Part shown: one piece after another, positions 7,736 through 14,950 of the stretch
How the letters are laid out: each line of letters starts with the position of its first letter
Numbering within the stretch: position 1 is the stretch's first letter
Assembly (NCBI GenBank): GCA_006226425.1
Contig: SBGX01000034.1
Span: 30,550 to 94,549 of the forward strand
Length of the DNA stretch: 64,000 bases
Origin: Bacteroidota bacterium
GTDB taxonomy: Bacteria; Bacteroidota; Bacteroidia; Flavobacteriales_D; Crocinitomicaceae
Direction: 5' to 3'
The notes under the pieces: generated by a model
Told to the model about the DNA's origin: nothing
Seen by the model: only the letters and a program-made list of their open reading frames with translations
Databases searched by the model: none
Position numbers and translations under genes: made by a program

Positions 7736-8832
7736 TGTTGACAAATCAGGAATTGGAAAGATATGCCCGTCAGATTGCACTAAGTGAAATCGGAGCGGCG
7801 GGACAGCAGCGATTGAAGCAGGCTTCGGTGTTGGTCATCGGAGTAGGTGGATTGGGCTGTCAGGTGCTTCAGCAGTTGACTGCAGCGGGAGTCGGCCGAA
7901 TCGGAATGATTGACGGAGATCGAGTAGAACTTTCCAATTTACAGCGACAATGCCTGTTTGGAGAAGGAGATGTTGGCCGGAAAAAAACGGAAGTGGCTCA
8001 GGAACGATTAAAAGCTCAGAACAGTCAGGTACAACTGGAAATCCATGAAGGAAGTTTTCACCCGAAGAATGCAGAGACACTTGTGGCGAAGTACGATTTG
8101 GTAGTGGATGCCAGCGATCGGATTGACGTGCGTTACCTGATCAATGACGCCTGCGTTTGTTTGGAAAAGGCTTTTGTGTATGCCTCGCTATATGCGTATG
8201 AAGCACAGGTAGCCCTGTTCAATGCTCCGGATGACTTGGGGAATCGAAGTGCGACCTATCGCTGTTTATTTCCGGAAGAATCAGGAAGTAAGGTACAAAA
8301 CTGTCAGGAACGAGGAGTGCTGGCTGTGTTACCTGCTTTAATTGGGGCTATCCAGGCGAATGAAGTATTGAATTATTTCTTAGGCTTGAGTGAAGGACTT
8401 TCAGGACGGCTATTGCTGTTCAACCAGTTGAACTATCACTTTCAGTTGATTGAAGTGAACCGTCATGAAAAGGCAAAGGAATGGGCCAAACAAGGGATGA
8501 GAATTCGGCAGCAGGTCATCGAATTATCTCCGGAAGAATTGCGCGAGAAATTGGCACGTGAATTCCCTTGCCTATTGGTGGATGTTCGGGATCCCGATGA
8601 ATCACCAGAACTGACTTCCTTTGCAGGTAATGAGGTATTGTCTAAAGCAGTATTTGAAAAAGGGACAGCCTTTACCAGTGAATCGCCTGTGTTTATTTGC
8701 CAAACAGGAGTACGTAGCCAAAAAGAAGCACTTTCCTGGAGCTCCCGGAACAACAAAACATGCTATAGCCTTCGGGGAGGAGTATTGAAATTGAAAGAAG
8801 ATGAAAGACAGAAAAGTCAAATCCATATTTAA
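7735..8832 (+). CDS. moeB: MoaD-activating enzyme MoeB/ThiF-type, fused to a rhodanese domain
   Basis: This 365-residue E1-like enzyme adenylates MoaD. Residues 1-245 hold the ThiF fold with the ATP motif GVGGLG (36-41), DGDRVELSNLQRQ and Cys190 in NCQERGVL. Residues 270-365 form a rhodanese domain with VDVRDPDE and catalytic Cys322 in CQTGVRS, which probably hands over sulfur. The structural zinc site is degraded: the usual CxxC before LF is TYRC (only Cys177 remains) and the second CxxC near residue 245 is absent. Alternative role: ThiF or a general sulfur-carrier activator, but the operon argues for Moco. The end overlaps moaE by 32 bp. Confidence 0.88.
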   Translation: MLTNQELERYARQIALSEIGAAGQQRLKQASVLVIGVGGLGCQVLQQLTAAGVGRIGMIDGDRVELSNLQRQCLFGEGDVGRKKTEVAQERLKAQNSQVQLEIHEGSFHPKNAETLVAKYDLVVDASDRIDVRYLINDACVCLEKAFVYASLYAYEAQVALFNAPDDLGNRSATYRCLFPEESGSKVQNCQERGVLAVLPALIGAIQANEVLNYFLGLSEGLSGRLLLFNQLNYHFQLIEVNRHEKAKEWAKQGMRIRQQVIELSPEELREKLAREFPCLLVDVRDPDESPELTSFAGNEVLSKAVFEKGTAFTSESPVFICQTGVRSQKEALSWSSRNNKTCYSLRGGVLKLKEDERQKSQIHI

Positions 8833-9265
8833 GCAAGGACCCATTGCCCCAGAGTTCATTGCGGAAAGTTTGAAAAAACATCAAACGAAGACGAAAATAG
8901 GGGCGCATGCCATGTTCATGGGACAAATCCGGGAAGATGAAACGGAAAAGGGGAAAGTATGTTCAATGGTCTATACAGCTTATGAGGAGATGGCCAATGA
9001 GTTGATGCACGAAATCCGGGAAGAGGTATTTGAACGCTTCGATTTACACTGTATGCATGTCTATCACAGTTTGGGAGAAGTTCAGACAGGGGAACTATGT
9101 TTGTTTGTCTTTGTCTCCTCAGGACATCGGAAAGCCTCTTTTGAAGCCTGTGAGTATCTGGTGGAAGAGATTAAAAGAAAATTGCCCATTTTCGGGAAGG
9201 AAATTTACGAGAATCAGGAGCATGCTTGGAAGAGAAATCAGTTTCCTGAAAATACAATGGAATGA
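8801..9265 (+). CDS. moaE: Molybdopterin synthase catalytic subunit MoaE
   Basis: The 154-residue large subunit converts cyclic pyranopterin monophosphate to molybdopterin with MoaD-thiocarboxylate. Family signs are GAHAMFMGQIRE, the YHSLGEV strand, SGHRKASFEAC and the lysine-rich active-site loop EEIKRKLPIFGKE followed by W. The start overlaps moeB by 32 bp in another frame and the stop overlaps moaCB by 4 bp. The start at 8801 (MKDRKVKSIF) is plausible; the family usually begins about this far upstream of the first motif. Confidence 0.93.
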   Translation: MKDRKVKSIFKQGPIAPEFIAESLKKHQTKTKIGAHAMFMGQIREDETEKGKVCSMVYTAYEEMANELMHEIREEVFERFDLHCMHVYHSLGEVQTGELCLFVFVSSGHRKASFEACEYLVEEIKRKLPIFGKEIYENQEHAWKRNQFPENTME

Positions 9266-10167
9266 TCAATATCACGCATAAACATAGTACCTTACGAAAA
9301 GCCATTGCTCAGGCAGTGGTAGAGGTGAGCAAGGAAGAAACGATCGCGGCACTCAGAGAACGAAAAGTCCCGAAGGGAGATGTCTTTGAAATGGCCAAAA
9401 CAGCAGGTTTATTCGCCGTAAAACGGACAAGCGACCTCATTCCAGATTGTCATCCCCTTCCGGTAGAATTTACCTCGGTCAGTTATCGAATCGAAGGACT
9501 AAAAGTGTATGTGGAGATGGAGGTTCATACCATCTACAAAACCGGGGTAGAAGTGGAGGCCATGCACGGAGTATCGGTGGTTGCTCTAACGATGTATGAT
9601 ATGTTGAAGCCGATTGACAAGGGAATTACCATCAAGGACATTCGATTGTTGGAAAAGAAAGGAGGGAAATCAAATGTCAAAGCGGTGGATGTGAGCTCCG
9701 TAAGGGCGGCAGTATTAGTCTGTTCGGACCGGGTGAGTCAGGGACTCATGGAAGATCGATCAGGAAAGCTGTTAGTAGCAGGCCTGGAAGAAATGGGAAT
9801 AGACCAGGTGACCTATGCCTGTTTGCCAGATGATGAAGCTGGAATCACATCCTGGTTAAAGGACAAAGTATCCGAACAACAACTAATTTTGGTCAGCGGG
9901 GGAAGTGGACTTGGACCGCGCGACCGGAGCACGGAGGCAATCCGTTCCGTTTTGGATCGGGAGATTCCTGGGATTATGGAACATTACCGAAATTATGGAC
10001 AGCAGCGAATCCCAACAGCGATGTTGTCTCGTGGCGTAGCAGGAATGTCCGGGCAATGCCTGATCATTGGATTGCCCGGCTCTCCCGGCGCAGCTCAGGA
10101 TGCCCTTCATGCTTTGTTTCCTGCTGTCTTTCATGTTCTGGAAGTTGAGCGGGGTGGAGGGCATTGA
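9262..10167 (+). CDS. moaCB: Fused MoaC-MoaB: cyclic pyranopterin monophosphate synthase and molybdopterin adenylyltransferase
   Basis: This 301-residue protein joins two Moco enzymes. Residues 1-140 are MoaC (DLIPDCHPLP, EVEAMHGVSVVALTMYDMLK, the last containing the catalytic region that converts MoaA product to cPMP). Residues 147-301 are MoaB/MogA (AAVLVCSDRVSQG, SGGSGLGPRDRSTEA, IGLPGSPGAAQDAL), which adenylates molybdopterin before MoeA acts. Such fusions are known in Bacteroidota. It is the last gene of the Moco operon and converges on an unrelated minus-strand gene 7 bp away with no obvious terminator between. Confidence 0.93.
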   Translation: MINITHKHSTLRKAIAQAVVEVSKEETIAALRERKVPKGDVFEMAKTAGLFAVKRTSDLIPDCHPLPVEFTSVSYRIEGLKVYVEMEVHTIYKTGVEVEAMHGVSVVALTMYDMLKPIDKGITIKDIRLLEKKGGKSNVKAVDVSSVRAAVLVCSDRVSQGLMEDRSGKLLVAGLEEMGIDQVTYACLPDDEAGITSWLKDKVSEQQLILVSGGSGLGPRDRSTEAIRSVLDREIPGIMEHYRNYGQQRIPTAMLSRGVAGMSGQCLIIGLPGSPGAAQDALHALFPAVFHVLEVERGGGH

Positions 10168-10174
10168 GGACTAT

Positions 10175-11911
10175 TTATTTTATTTTAAACGAAGCCTTTA
10201 GTTTGTCTTCATTTTTCTGCTTAAAATTATATGTGAGTGCGACGTACCAACCCATTTTGAATTTTCTTTCGGTGGGGACATCTGAATTAACATTGAACTC
10301 ATTTGAAAAGTCGTAGTTTTGGTCTTTGTTCAGCTCAATAAGTCTCGTTTTAGCAAATTCTGCTCTCCTGCAGGCCGCTCCGATCGAAATGCCCACTCTT
10401 TCACTGCGCCCCATGAGCCATCCGGCACCAGCCAAGTAAAAAAGTTGATCCGTATCGGTGGCCGTACCGAAGTTTAAGGTGAGCCTGTGATTGCCTATTT
10501 TCCGCCGATAAACGTTAAAAAGAAGTCCTACAGTTGGGTGAACATTGAATTTCGTTTCTCCTTCATTGAGACGTAAAATTTGGGTGCTATCTGTATTGCT
10601 AAGCAACTGAAAAAAAGGACTCGAATTATTCAGACCAATGGCCGCAACAAAAGCACTACTAAAATCAATCTTAACGCCATGCTCCACTCTAAAATGAATA
10701 TGTTGTCTTATTTCATGGGGAGCGATTCCATATCTGTTATTTCGGGGTTTAGCGATGGCATATATTGAGATTTCATCCGAATCGTCAAAGATTTTTTCTG
10801 TGGTAAATTCGATGGTCCAATTTTCTTCACAAATTGCATTGTTCAGTCTGGTTAGATTAAAGAATTGATTCATAAGCTCCTTTTGATTAATGGATTCGTG
10901 CGTTTTCAAAAGGGCTTTATATGCAGATTGAATGCCTATCTCATTTGGATTGTTCTCTGCCAATTGTTTGAGGTCGGAGAAGATATTGTTCAGTTCGTCT
11001 AAATTCTTCTGGCAGTTGTAAATAATGAATCTGCTGTCAGAAAATCGATTGTTGATGAGCGATCTTCTAGCCGAGTCAATTTGATTATAGCTTTTGTTTG
11101 AGTGAGCAATGATCATGAGCTCCTGAATCGTATTGGCCTTATGTTTTAAACTTTCTATGGATTTAACGTACTTTGTCGTTAGATGATTTTGTTCTTTTTG
11201 AAGTATAAAATCCTGATCAATATCCCTTAGACTATGTATAACATCTAATAATTTTACTCTATAATATTGCAGGGACTCTATCCGAGAATAGATAGAGTCA
11301 GATATACTATCTATGTCTTTTATTATTTGATCTCTTTGACTCTTATTCTCAGCTGAATCAGGAGTGTTTCTTAATTTCTGGACAAGGTTTTTTCTCTTAT
11401 CTGAGAATTTGATTGAATCCTGAACAAGGTTTTGTATCATTAATTTGAGTTTGTCTAGACTCTTCACATGGTCATTGAACTCACCCTGTTTGTTTTTATC
11501 CGCAATCTTCTTTGTTTCGGATACATATATGTTATTGATCTCGGGAACATTGATCATCAATGTTTTTTCATCAAATTGAAAGTGTTCCAGCTGATTTTGA
11601 TCGCTAGGATCTGAGATTAAGTAATTCGTCTGCATCTCGTACAAGCTTAATTTAAAAAGAAAGGGGTTTACATCTTGTATTTGGAGGTGGACATGCTCTA
11701 ATTCATCAATGATGCAGTTTAGTTGATTATTTTCCACCAACTTTTCGAATTCATAGAGGGAGTAAGTAAGTGTTTTGTATTTATTCTGTTCATTTTTTTC
11801 TTTTATTCGATCAATCCATCGCTTTTTGTTTTCTTGGGTGTAGGAGTACTGAGTAATGCCAATGGTGCCTAGAAAGGTCACAACCAGGGGAATGACAATT
11901 CGTTTTTTCAT
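10175..11911 (-). CDS. Unknown protein: membrane anchor, coiled coil, C-terminal barrel-like domain
   Basis: I do not recognise a family. The 578-residue product starts with a hydrophobic N-terminus (IVIPLVVTFLGTIGI, residues 5-19), followed by about 320 charged, helix-rich residues with heptad-like Leu/Ile spacing and many Asp/Ser/Lys (probable coiled coil). The last 170 residues switch to short alternating aromatic/hydrophobic strands rich in Gly (HRLTLNFGTATDTDQ, YLAGAGWLMGRSERVG, KMGWYVALTYNF), suggesting beta-barrel or beta-sandwich structure at the envelope. The gene is clearly AT-richer than the Moco operon beside it, so it may be acquired. It has no operon partner. Confidence 0.6.
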   Translation of the reverse strand: MKKRIVIPLVVTFLGTIGITQYSYTQENKKRWIDRIKEKNEQNKYKTLTYSLYEFEKLVENNQLNCIIDELEHVHLQIQDVNPFLFKLSLYEMQTNYLISDPSDQNQLEHFQFDEKTLMINVPEINNIYVSETKKIADKNKQGEFNDHVKSLDKLKLMIQNLVQDSIKFSDKRKNLVQKLRNTPDSAENKSQRDQIIKDIDSISDSIYSRIESLQYYRVKLLDVIHSLRDIDQDFILQKEQNHLTTKYVKSIESLKHKANTIQELMIIAHSNKSYNQIDSARRSLINNRFSDSRFIIYNCQKNLDELNNIFSDLKQLAENNPNEIGIQSAYKALLKTHESINQKELMNQFFNLTRLNNAICEENWTIEFTTEKIFDDSDEISIYAIAKPRNNRYGIAPHEIRQHIHFRVEHGVKIDFSSAFVAAIGLNNSSPFFQLLSNTDSTQILRLNEGETKFNVHPTVGLLFNVYRRKIGNHRLTLNFGTATDTDQLFYLAGAGWLMGRSERVGISIGAACRRAEFAKTRLIELNKDQNYDFSNEFNVNSDVPTERKFKMGWYVALTYNFKQKNEDKLKASFKIK

Positions 11912-12043
11912 TTTGATAGTTTTATAGTTTCTACAAAACTAAAATGGTTGAGTCATCTAGTCAAGTCTCCATTTGGTGGTTTTCTGGTCTCTATTTGGTG
12001 GTTCTTGCCCTTCCCTAATTTGGTGACCGTATAACTACCCGAA

Positions 12044-12070
12044 ACAAAAAAAGGCCCCGAAGGACCTTTT
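12044..12070 (-). terminator. Rho-independent terminator of the LipL32-like gene
   Basis: On the minus strand this reads AAAAGGTCC-TTCG-GGGCCTTTT followed by more T: a 9-bp stem with one G-T wobble, a TTCG tetraloop and a T run. It lies 23 bp after the stop of the 12093-12779 gene. Confidence 0.85.
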
Positions 12071-12092
12071 AAAGAATATTTACGGATTCTAA

Positions 12093-12779
12093 TTAGTCGA
12101 GATGCTTCAAATCTTCAATATTAGGACTTACAATGATCCCTGGCATATCAACAGGAGCGGCCACTTCTGCCATAAAGGTTCCTTTTACTTCACCAGTTTT
12201 GAAGGTAGTAAAACCAATGCGATAGAGTCCGACCGTTAAGGAATTGAGTGGATCGCTGGTTTGACTCTTGACTCGCATTAATGAATTATAATTCTTTCCA
12301 CTTGGTTGTGATGGCATTTCCGAATTATCGTCATTGTACGCCATTTTGTGCCAATTGGCAGCTGCAATTCTTTCAGGGGTAATTCCTCCTTTAATGCTGA
12401 TAATATCCGATTTCTCCAAGGTGATATAAGTATCAAAATATTCCTGAGAATCTTTATTTTGATCGTAGTTGGGAGATTTGCCTGGATTATTCAATTTAGC
12501 AGCAATCTTAGGAGGTACGGGTGACATCATTCGCACGCCAATTTCAGGTGCAACCGCCGGAATCCAAACATAGATATAGTTGAATTTTTTGCCATCCACA
12601 ATGGCGTCTTCAGATCCTGGTTCCGCATACCCAAGATATGTCGTAGAACTTGTGTACGGAACTCTAACTGTTTTGGGCCCTACTTTCTTTTGAACCGAGC
12701 TCCCAAATGTTCCTAGTTTTTGTGCAAAAAGTTGCGAAGAGGCAAACAGTACGACTGCTGCTGTAATCATTACTTTCAT
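12093..12779 (-). CDS. LipL32-family secreted protein
   Basis: The 228-residue product strongly resembles LipL32, the major surface protein of pathogenic Leptospira. Matching blocks, recalled from the leptospiral sequence, include YLGYAEPG (48-55), VDGKK (61-65), YVWIPAVAPEIGVRMMSP (70-87), YFDTYI (114-119), YNSLMRVK (164-171) and GLYRIGFTTFKTGEVKG (184-200). Unlike LipL32 it has a plain signal peptide (MKVMITAAVVLFASSQLFAQ) with no lipobox Cys, so it should be soluble or surface-exposed without a lipid anchor. An acidic NDDN patch (149-152) falls where LipL32 has its Asp-rich calcium site. It is monocistronic with its own terminator. Function is unknown; in Leptospira the protein binds host matrix and calcium. 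Confidence 0.85.
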   Translation of the reverse strand: MKVMITAAVVLFASSQLFAQKLGTFGSSVQKKVGPKTVRVPYTSSTTYLGYAEPGSEDAIVDGKKFNYIYVWIPAVAPEIGVRMMSPVPPKIAAKLNNPGKSPNYDQNKDSQEYFDTYITLEKSDIISIKGGITPERIAAANWHKMAYNDDNSEMPSQPSGKNYNSLMRVKSQTSDPLNSLTVGLYRIGFTTFKTGEVKGTFMAEVAAPVDMPGIIVSPNIEDLKHLD

Positions 12780-12883
12780 GTTTCTGTGTTTTGGTGATGC
12801 CTAAAGATATTAATTTGTCGATAAATGTGCAAAAAATGCCGATGAAATATTGAGTTGAATGATTAAATTCTTACCTTAGAACT

Positions 12884-13303
12884 ATGGAAAAAGCAGAAGC
12901 TCTACGCCATCTGGAGGACGTCATCTCTGGATATAAAAACAATTATGCTCCTCAAAATATTACCGTGTACCAGTATTGGGCCCGTGTTGTGCGAGTAGTG
13001 GATGGAGATACCCTGGAACTGGAAATTGAATTGGGTTTTGACCTTAAAATTAGAAATAGCCTCCGTCTGATAGGCCTAAATACTCCAGAGACGTATGGTG
13101 TGAAAAAGGGTTCGGAAGAGTATCGAAAAGGGATGGAAGCTAAAGAATTTGTCCAAAATTTTGTACGGGAAAATGACTGGGTAGAAGTCGAAATCTACCG
13201 GGGTAAAAAGGAAAAATATGGACGATGGCTCGGTCAGGTATACAAAAACGGGGAATCCCTGAATGTCACACTTCTGACAGAAGAATTGGCTGAGAAATTA
13301 TAA
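12884..13303 (+). CDS. Staphylococcal-nuclease-like (SNase) domain protein
   Basis: The 139-residue protein is a single SNase fold (OB-fold). Landmarks are ARVVRVVDGDTLELEIELG, LRLIGLNTPET (the Asp of the more usual DTPE is Asn) and KYGRWLGQVYKNGESLN, which give the Asp, Arg, Glu and second Arg of the thermonuclease active site. There is no signal peptide, so it is likely cytoplasmic or released by another route. It is divergent from the LipL32-like gene and convergent with the Cys/His-knuckle gene, whose stop is 2 bp away. Activity on DNA or RNA is expected from the family but not proven. Confidence 0.85.
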   Translation: MEKAEALRHLEDVISGYKNNYAPQNITVYQYWARVVRVVDGDTLELEIELGFDLKIRNSLRLIGLNTPETYGVKKGSEEYRKGMEAKEFVQNFVRENDWVEVEIYRGKKEKYGRWLGQVYKNGESLNVTLLTEELAEKL

Positions 13304-13305
13304 AT

Positions 13306-13878
13306 CTAGTCAACGAATTCGATGAGATCTTCGCCTCGAAAGATTCCTTCAAATTTGGTAACGATTTTTTTGACCAGCACGACATCATAGCTTCCAACAC
13401 ATTCATAATGATCATGATAGTAAGTTGTTGTAATGGTGAACTTTCTGAAAATTTCTGCGTTTTCGTCCGAAGTGTTTTGAATACTTGTACTCTCGGTTTC
13501 ACTTCCTCCAGTACTTCCTGAGAAACCCAGGTTTGAAACGGAAAGTGATCGAGTGTCGTTAAAGTTACTACTATGAGAAAAGCTTCTGCTTGCACCGGGT
13601 GCAAGTTCACCGGCCTTTTCAATTTCCATGTGTTCTTCTTCTCCCGCTTGCTCCCTTCGTTTGAATTCGCAAATACGCCAGTCCTCAGTCTGCGTACAAC
13701 TACATCCTGGATGAGGTTTGGGTAATCTTACGGGTGATGATTTTCCGTTTCTCCTGGCACATTCTGCACAAGGATTCTGGCTTTGAGTGTTCCATCTCCA
13801 CCAAATGTTATCATTTTCGTTATAAGCTGGCGGAGTTTCATTTCCTCCTATCCATACCGTTCCTTCTACTAATCCCAT
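13306..13878 (-). CDS. Small protein with MuF-type Cys/His knuckle
   Basis: This 190-residue protein has no recognised full-length family. Residues 36-63 contain the pattern CAECARRNGK then PKPHPGCSC, with four Cys and one His spaced like the C-x2-C-(D/N)GK-HPxCxC element of phage Mu gpF-type head proteins and of some polymorphic toxins. After that come a Glu/Lys-rich stretch and a Ser/Thr-rich tail (ASRSFSHSSNF, GSTGGSETESTS) that ends in a more ordered C-terminus. There is no signal peptide. It is 5 bp downstream of the DUF4332-like gene and surely cotranscribed. The knuckle probably binds zinc; no ADP-ribosyltransferase domain is present. Confidence 0.55.
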   Translation of the reverse strand: MGLVEGTVWIGGNETPPAYNENDNIWWRWNTQSQNPCAECARRNGKSSPVRLPKPHPGCSCTQTEDWRICEFKRREQAGEEEHMEIEKAGELAPGASRSFSHSSNFNDTRSLSVSNLGFSGSTGGSETESTSIQNTSDENAEIFRKFTITTTYYHDHYECVGSYDVVLVKKIVTKFEGIFRGEDLIEFVD

Positions 13879-13883
13879 GCGTA

Positions 13884-14810
13884 TTAAATTTTTTGTTCAC
13901 CTGTTAATTCAAAACCTCCTTCATTTCTCCTGAGAATATCAGACATATTGACATCCATTCCAAGGCTGGAAACGTCAGTAACGAAGTATTCCGTTCGCCA
14001 ATTTCCGTCAATCAGTTTCCGATACATCGAGGAGAGTCGTATTTCTGTCCCGTTTATATAAGAGACATAAAATTGATCGATGCCAGCCAGGTCCTCCTCG
14101 TTTCTCTTTTTAGAATATTCCGGTCTGCTGACATAAGAAGGGCCGTCAATTAGTTCATCCCACATCACTTCCCCCGAATATTCTTTTTCCAAACGAATGA
14201 CACGGTTGGAGTAGGTATCCAATCCAATGAGTGGAAACTCTCCAATATAACAACGATTGTCTGTATAAACCAATAAAGAAATCATTGGGTTACGGATCGC
14301 ATCTAGCAGTACAAAACCTCGATCATCTGTCTCAAATTCATCGTTGTATAAATGCTCCGAAAATGAAGCATTGCAAATACTGACACGAGCCTTAACAGGC
14401 TTGAATTGGTGATCTACCACATATAAGGCAAGTGTATTCGAGAAAACGCGTCTTGATGCTTCCAATTGCCAATTGAGCAAGAGTTGCTCTTCAAAACGAA
14501 AGCCATGCTCACTAATAAATTCCCTCAAATCAGCAGGTGCTAAACGTGCCATCCAGGAATAATCCAGGCCCGATTCAACAAGGAGATCAGCCAATCTTTC
14601 TGTCATTCCTTCCAGGCGAAAGAGCCTGGCCTGAGGAATAAATTGATGCAATAACTGATCTTTCGAGATCCCTTGAATATCCTCAAATCTGTCGGCAATG
14701 TCCATTGGATGATCGACCAACAAGTGTTCGGTATAAAAACAGTTTCGATTTGCTAATTCTTCTCCTAGTGCTTCCCCAATTCCGGAAAGTAGACGAATGT
14801 CGTGGTTCAT
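13884..14810 (-). CDS. DUF4332-like helix-hairpin-helix protein with a beta-sandwich domain
   Basis: The 308-residue protein has two parts. Residues 1-115 carry tandem helix-hairpin-helix-like segments (IRLLSGIGEALGEELANR and FRLEGMTERLADLLVESGLD, LAPADLREFI) as in DUF4332. Residues 120-200 look like a carboxypeptidase-regulatory or transthyretin-like beta sandwich (ALYVVDHQFKPVKARVSI, DDRGFVLLDAIRNP). The C-terminal 100 residues are unassigned. No signal peptide. It is the first gene of a two-gene unit with the Cys/His-knuckle protein. HhH domains often contact nucleic acids, but similar regions also serve in protein complexes; I cannot choose. Confidence 0.55.
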   Translation of the reverse strand: MNHDIRLLSGIGEALGEELANRNCFYTEHLLVDHPMDIADRFEDIQGISKDQLLHQFIPQARLFRLEGMTERLADLLVESGLDYSWMARLAPADLREFISEHGFRFEEQLLLNWQLEASRRVFSNTLALYVVDHQFKPVKARVSICNASFSEHLYNDEFETDDRGFVLLDAIRNPMISLLVYTDNRCYIGEFPLIGLDTYSNRVIRLEKEYSGEVMWDELIDGPSYVSRPEYSKKRNEEDLAGIDQFYVSYINGTEIRLSSMYRKLIDGNWRTEYFVTDVSSLGMDVNMSDILRRNEGGFELTGEQKI

Positions 14811-14950
14811 TTCAATAAATATTACAGTAGATGGTCACAATATACTAAACATAGCTTGAGAATCAAAATGTTTATCGGATAATCTTGAAAAGACCAGTGT
14901 AACATTTTGACATGTTTAGCATTATAGATCTCAAGTATAAATCACTGCTT

